Below are positions 56,612-64,000 of a stretch of 64,000 nt of DNA, piece after piece; the first letter of the stretch is position 1; every line of letters begins with the position of its first letter. Location: positions 80,138,643 through 80,202,642 of the forward strand of contig OX377202.1 in NCBI GenBank assembly GCA_947396885.1, read 5' to 3'. The notes beneath the pieces were generated by a model. The model had not been told where the DNA came from, searched no databases, and saw nothing but the letters and a program-made list of their open reading frames with translations. The stretch is from Heligmosomoides polygyrus polygyrus (taxonomy: Eukaryota > Nematoda > Chromadorea > Rhabditida > Heligmosomidae). Position numbers and translations under genes: made by a program.

Positions 56612-57535
56612 GTAAGATCGTGGGAGGACTGCTTAATTGGGGTAGAGTAGTAAGAAGGATCCCGAGGGGGGGGGGGAGGGGGGGGGGAAGCTGAATCTTC
56701 CTGTAAGAAGGGACCTGGAAGCGGGACCAGAACGGAGAACCAACAAGAACGGAGCCGTAAGGGAATTCATACGGGAACAAGGAGTCTGCCATATGCATAG
56801 CCTCTTCATGCTCCACACAACGGCGACTGTGCACACTTCTGAGCTTCTGGATTTGGAAGACGGGTTTTCTGAGTTTCTGAATCCAGAAGACGGACCCCCT
56901 ACGTCGCGCAACAAGCGTCCTGATTCTGAGTACCGACGTCTGTCGTGAGCATGGGAGGACCATTAAGGGGTGGTGGAGAAGGGCAGTAAGGGGGACCTCT
57001 AGGGTCCATCAGGAGAGTAACAAGAAAGGGAAGAAACAACCTGGAGGAGGAGCCAGGACGGGGAAACCAGCAAGAAGAGACCAGTAAGGGGTCAATAGAG
57101 GAAACAAAGAAGTGGGCCAGGAGTTGGGACCAGGAAGGTGGGGACTAAAGAGGGGTAGAGAAGACCAGTAAAGGCGGACCAGTAATTAGATACAGTAAGA
57201 AAAAGCGAGTGAGGGGAACCTGGTTTCGGAATACATGTCAACGATATATGGAAACGCTAACTGTTGAGCTCGAGAACGATTGCGGATGAGCAACCTGAGG
57301 GGCGGAAGTACTGCGCAGCAACCAATGACGTTAATGGTCGGTCCGGAAAGAATGTCTATGATGAAGGCACCGAAGTGGTGAACGGCTTGATGCAAATGAA
57401 TTACACAGCAGATCCTAGATGTTAGCGAATTTTAAGTTTTACAAAAACTACTTTAAATAGGTCAGTGATGCTGCAAAGTCGCGCGAAACGCGAAAGTGCG
57501 AGACGCCGTTAGGCGTGTCGGAGCACTTGTGAATT

Positions 57536-58101
57536 ATAAAACTCAATAGAATTTGCTGCCACCGTAATCCAGTGCGATATAGCCATTATCACTTCCAAAG
57601 ACGTCAATAAGCACCAATACAAAGTGTGTTTGTGCGGCATTTTCCTATCTTGTCGGCTACAATATGGCTGGTTTCAAAAAAATAAAGGCCAGTGCACATA
57701 CTTATCCAAACCAACATCCTAGTGGGCAGGTTTGGCAGGCAGGCACCGGCAAATTCTAGTTGATTTCTATAATTCAGTGCAACTCAGCGCCCAAGTCTTC
57801 GATTTTCCTGTAACACCACATCCTTGGGGCATGCAACAGATGGCACTCTTGAGCCTACCCAGAGCCATTTTGTGCCTGAGTTGCGGAGTTGCTGCCCTTG
57901 CTGCCCCCTTTGCCTGAAGTTGGTTTGTATATGTATGTGCACTGGCCTTTATTTTATGAAACCAAGCATTGTAGCCGACGAGATAGAAAAATGCCGTACA
58001 ACCGCGCTTTGTATTGGTGGTTGTTGCGAACACATCTTTGGAGGTGATAGTGGCTATATCACACTGGATTACGGTGGCAGCAAATTTTGGTTGAGTTTTA
58101 T
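57536..58101. mobile_element. Large foldback element, arms of about 175 bp
   Basis: The left arm 57536 to about 57715 and right arm about 57920-58101 are inverted copies: TAAAACTCAATAGAATTTGC against GCAAATTTTGGTTGAGTTTT, and AAAGGCCAGTGCACATACTT against ATGTATGTGCACTGGCCTTT. The spacer of about 205 bases shows no gene. Confidence 0.8.
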
Positions 58102-58734
58102 CATTCAATGGCTTTTGGTCTGCAAGACAGAAGGTGCTGTGGCTACACAGATGATATTGTTAAAACTTGGGGCCACTTCCAACCAGGATTGCACCATTAA
58201 TCCCCTTATGTGCTTACTAGGTCTATTTGGGTGGCACATGCATATGCTCTCGTACATTTGCAAGTGCCTCCATTCAAGGAGAATTCCCCTGCTACAGTGA
58301 GCAATGGTCCGAATGTGAAAAGGCCTTGGAATGGGGGTAAACTTCTATAAAACTGACTTAGCATTTCCTTCGCTCCGTTCACATATGATATTATATCCTC
58401 CCAATTCTTAAACAATTCTGCATTAAATGGAAAGTATTAATAATTGGAATGTTCTCGTTCTAAAGCATAGTATACCGTTTACTTCTAAATGTACGGGACG
58501 CATCCTAGTGGGAGGAGACCATTTTATTCTAGCAAATATTAGAGGAATAACGTTTCACAGAATCCTATCCATGAGGCGAAATCCAGTGTTTTCATTTTAT
58601 AGTTCTAGCAATATCCTTCCCCCATTAAACATGCTGCATGTCCTATCTTATTTGCGCAAGTAATAAAATGTACATAGAAATGTCTCCGCTCACAGGGAGG
58701 ATGGATCTCTATGTATATCTTTAGGCCTATGGTA

Positions 58735-58850
58735 TACTCCCGTCCGCTGCAGCGACGCGGGAGTGCACAGCGACGCGATGCGCGTCGCGAGCCTCGCCAT
58801 CGCTGAGGCTGACATAGTTCACGCGGTCCTGCAGACGGAGACTTTTGCAG
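58735..58850. other. Short GC-rich block with CpG palindromes
   Basis: CAGCGACGCGGGAGTGCACA followed by GACGCGATGCGCGTCGCGAG. It stands out from AT-rich flanks and recalls the block at 45325-45640. No function is inferred. Confidence 0.4.
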
Positions 58851-59805
58851 AACTATAGCGAATCAGCTGATCCAGTGCAGTGACGAAATCGTGCTTTGTC
58901 CATCACATTCACCGTGAGTCCTGTCGTGAATTGGCTCAAGAGGCCAGTTAGACTAACTGAGAACATTGTGCTGCAGAAATGTTCAGACAAATGCAGTATG
59001 GGAGTGGGAGGTATAGGAAAAGGAATCAAATGCCTTAATCGCCGTCGGACACCCAATCTACGAGTCTTTCCTTTCTGAAAACGAGTTTAAATAGATTTTT
59101 CATGCAACAGAACAAGACTATTTGACCTCACAGAGAGCGCATGAGTTTTTTCGAGACAACCCGTATTAGAGCACAGAAGGCAAAAGCAGTGGCAGAGTTG
59201 CAAAGCCCTAACCCCGCATGAGATGCAATACTGCTAGGGTCGCAAGGTTCAAAAAAGGGTTGCGATGGACTAATCCGTCGCAAAACGTCGCATGCTCATA
59301 TCTCCTCCAATTTAGATAGCTGCATATTTTGAGAAAGGGTTGACATCATTCTTTTCTCCTCCTTGAGATCTCCATAATCATTTGTATAACTTCAACAGAT
59401 CATGGGAATTTCGTCGTGGGCGGCTCAAAAAATGATTCGAGCAGCCTTTACGCGATTGGAGCAGTTTATTTCCCATGACATAGAAGTTCTCGAAGTCGCA
59501 TGGCGTACTTTGCCGGTGCTCTGTAGTGTGCCAGATGGACATTTCTGTGCCGGTGAGAAAAACGGCCTAGAAAAATATTTCCTCAAAAAACTAGCCGCTC
59601 AAGCCGTCGAAAACAACCCAAAATGAGTCTAGCCACGAAGAAAACCCTACAAGGAGAACAACAGAGACATTACATGACCACCCAACATCACCAGACGTGT
59701 GTTGAAATTGCTGTGGTATGGTCACGAACCACGGAAGTGTCCAAATAAGTGAGCGGATGTGCATAGAATAGGGCACGACAAGCGCTCCCCTTTCCGCGAC
59801 CATCT

Positions 59806-60244
59806 AAAGGCTGGGCACACTCCTGCTGCTTGACGCAGCTCCAATGATGAAGAATAGGACAGAGCCGCAGAGTACGTGCCTCTGCGTCAGGGGCGGTGGC
59901 GCGCTTATGGCACACTTCCCTTCAGTGTTGACGACCAGCGTCAGCGCTGAAGGGAAGTGTGCCATAAGCGCGCTGCAAGCGTCAGCTTCACTAATGAGCT
60001 CGGTCATTCCATGAAGCTGACGCTATCGCTCCTGAGCAAAAGATAAGATAAGTAAGATAGGAAAGCCCTTTCCTCAGCCAAACCAGCCAACCGGTCAGCT
60101 GAGCGATGGTTGGCAGTGGTCCAATGCCGACACCAGAGAATGTAAGAATGACCGCTCCTCACCGCAAACATGACCTGAGCCTGAGAGCGACCCCCCGCCC
60201 GTTTTTGACGCACTAAAGCCGCTGCCGAGTGTGCCCAACCCTTA
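59806..60244. mobile_element. Nested foldback element
   Basis: Outer inverted ends AAAGGCTGGGCACACTCCTG (59806) and GCCGAGTGTGCCCAACCCTT (about 60225). Inside, perfect 27-bp arms at 59899-59925 and 59947-59973 (GCGCGCTTATGGCACACTTC and its complement) form a hairpin with a 21-base loop. Confidence 0.75.
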
Positions 60245-60340
60245 ATGGGTAAGAAGAAGAATTGTCTGCCTCTTTCGTTTAATCTCAGTAACATGCAAGC
60301 TCAGAGGCAGTCGGTGTGTATTAAGAATGTCTTTCTTTAG

Positions 60341-63917
<3,577 letters not shown>

Positions 63918-64000
63918 TGAGCACACTGCTCGTTTTCTACGAAAAAGTGTAGTCGCTGATTCTGAAGAGAAGCGTAGATGACGAAACTGCTCTGTGATAC

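Overview
This window is eukaryotic and looks nematode, most likely a strongylid (hookworm-type) worm. That is an inference from style: small exons of 50-240 bases with TTTCAG-type acceptors and GTAAGT/GTGAGT donors, introns swollen by transposons, and a divergent casein-kinase-1-family protein kinase of the kind that is greatly expanded in nematodes. No rRNA, CRISPR, bacterial operon or clear functional tRNA is visible.

Layout. From 879 to 23798 on the plus strand a chain of small exons encodes a helical-repeat protein. In order and composition the exons resemble the Fanconi anaemia protein FANCI, ending in an acidic then lysine-rich tail and an AATAAA signal. A cluster of exons (879-7908) and a tail cluster (about 19751-23798) are separated by about 12 kb of repeats. 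From 27714 to 33662 lies a complete six-exon ALY/REF mRNA-export factor (256 residues). Converging on it from the minus strand is a Gly/Pro-rich gene of unknown function whose last exon ends at 33931 and whose exons reach back to about 41331. From 60341 past the right edge lies a 3'-incomplete CK1/TTBK-like kinase with all core catalytic motifs. ALY/REF and FANCI-like proteins are nuclear (mRNA export, DNA crosslink repair); nothing here suggests the genes act in one pathway.

The rest is dominated by mobile and repetitive DNA. There is a tRNA-derived SINE-like family of about 290 bp with a canonical pol III A box, more than 15 copies, two of them with clear target-site duplications. There is a 682-bp internally deleted mariner with matching inverted repeats, a hAT-like element (15254-17639), and three copies of a non-autonomous inverted-repeat element (near 21.1, 34.6 and 37.5 kb). 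Two dead non-LTR reverse transcriptase fragments and many foldback/palindromic elements are also present. The most striking structure is a 3-kb element (45704-48700) with near-perfect 39-bp terminal inverted repeats. It encloses about 23 copies of a 113-bp satellite monomer, arranged in a higher-order repeat of about 1240 bp. Large parts of 48.7-60.3 kb hold no gene I can recognise.
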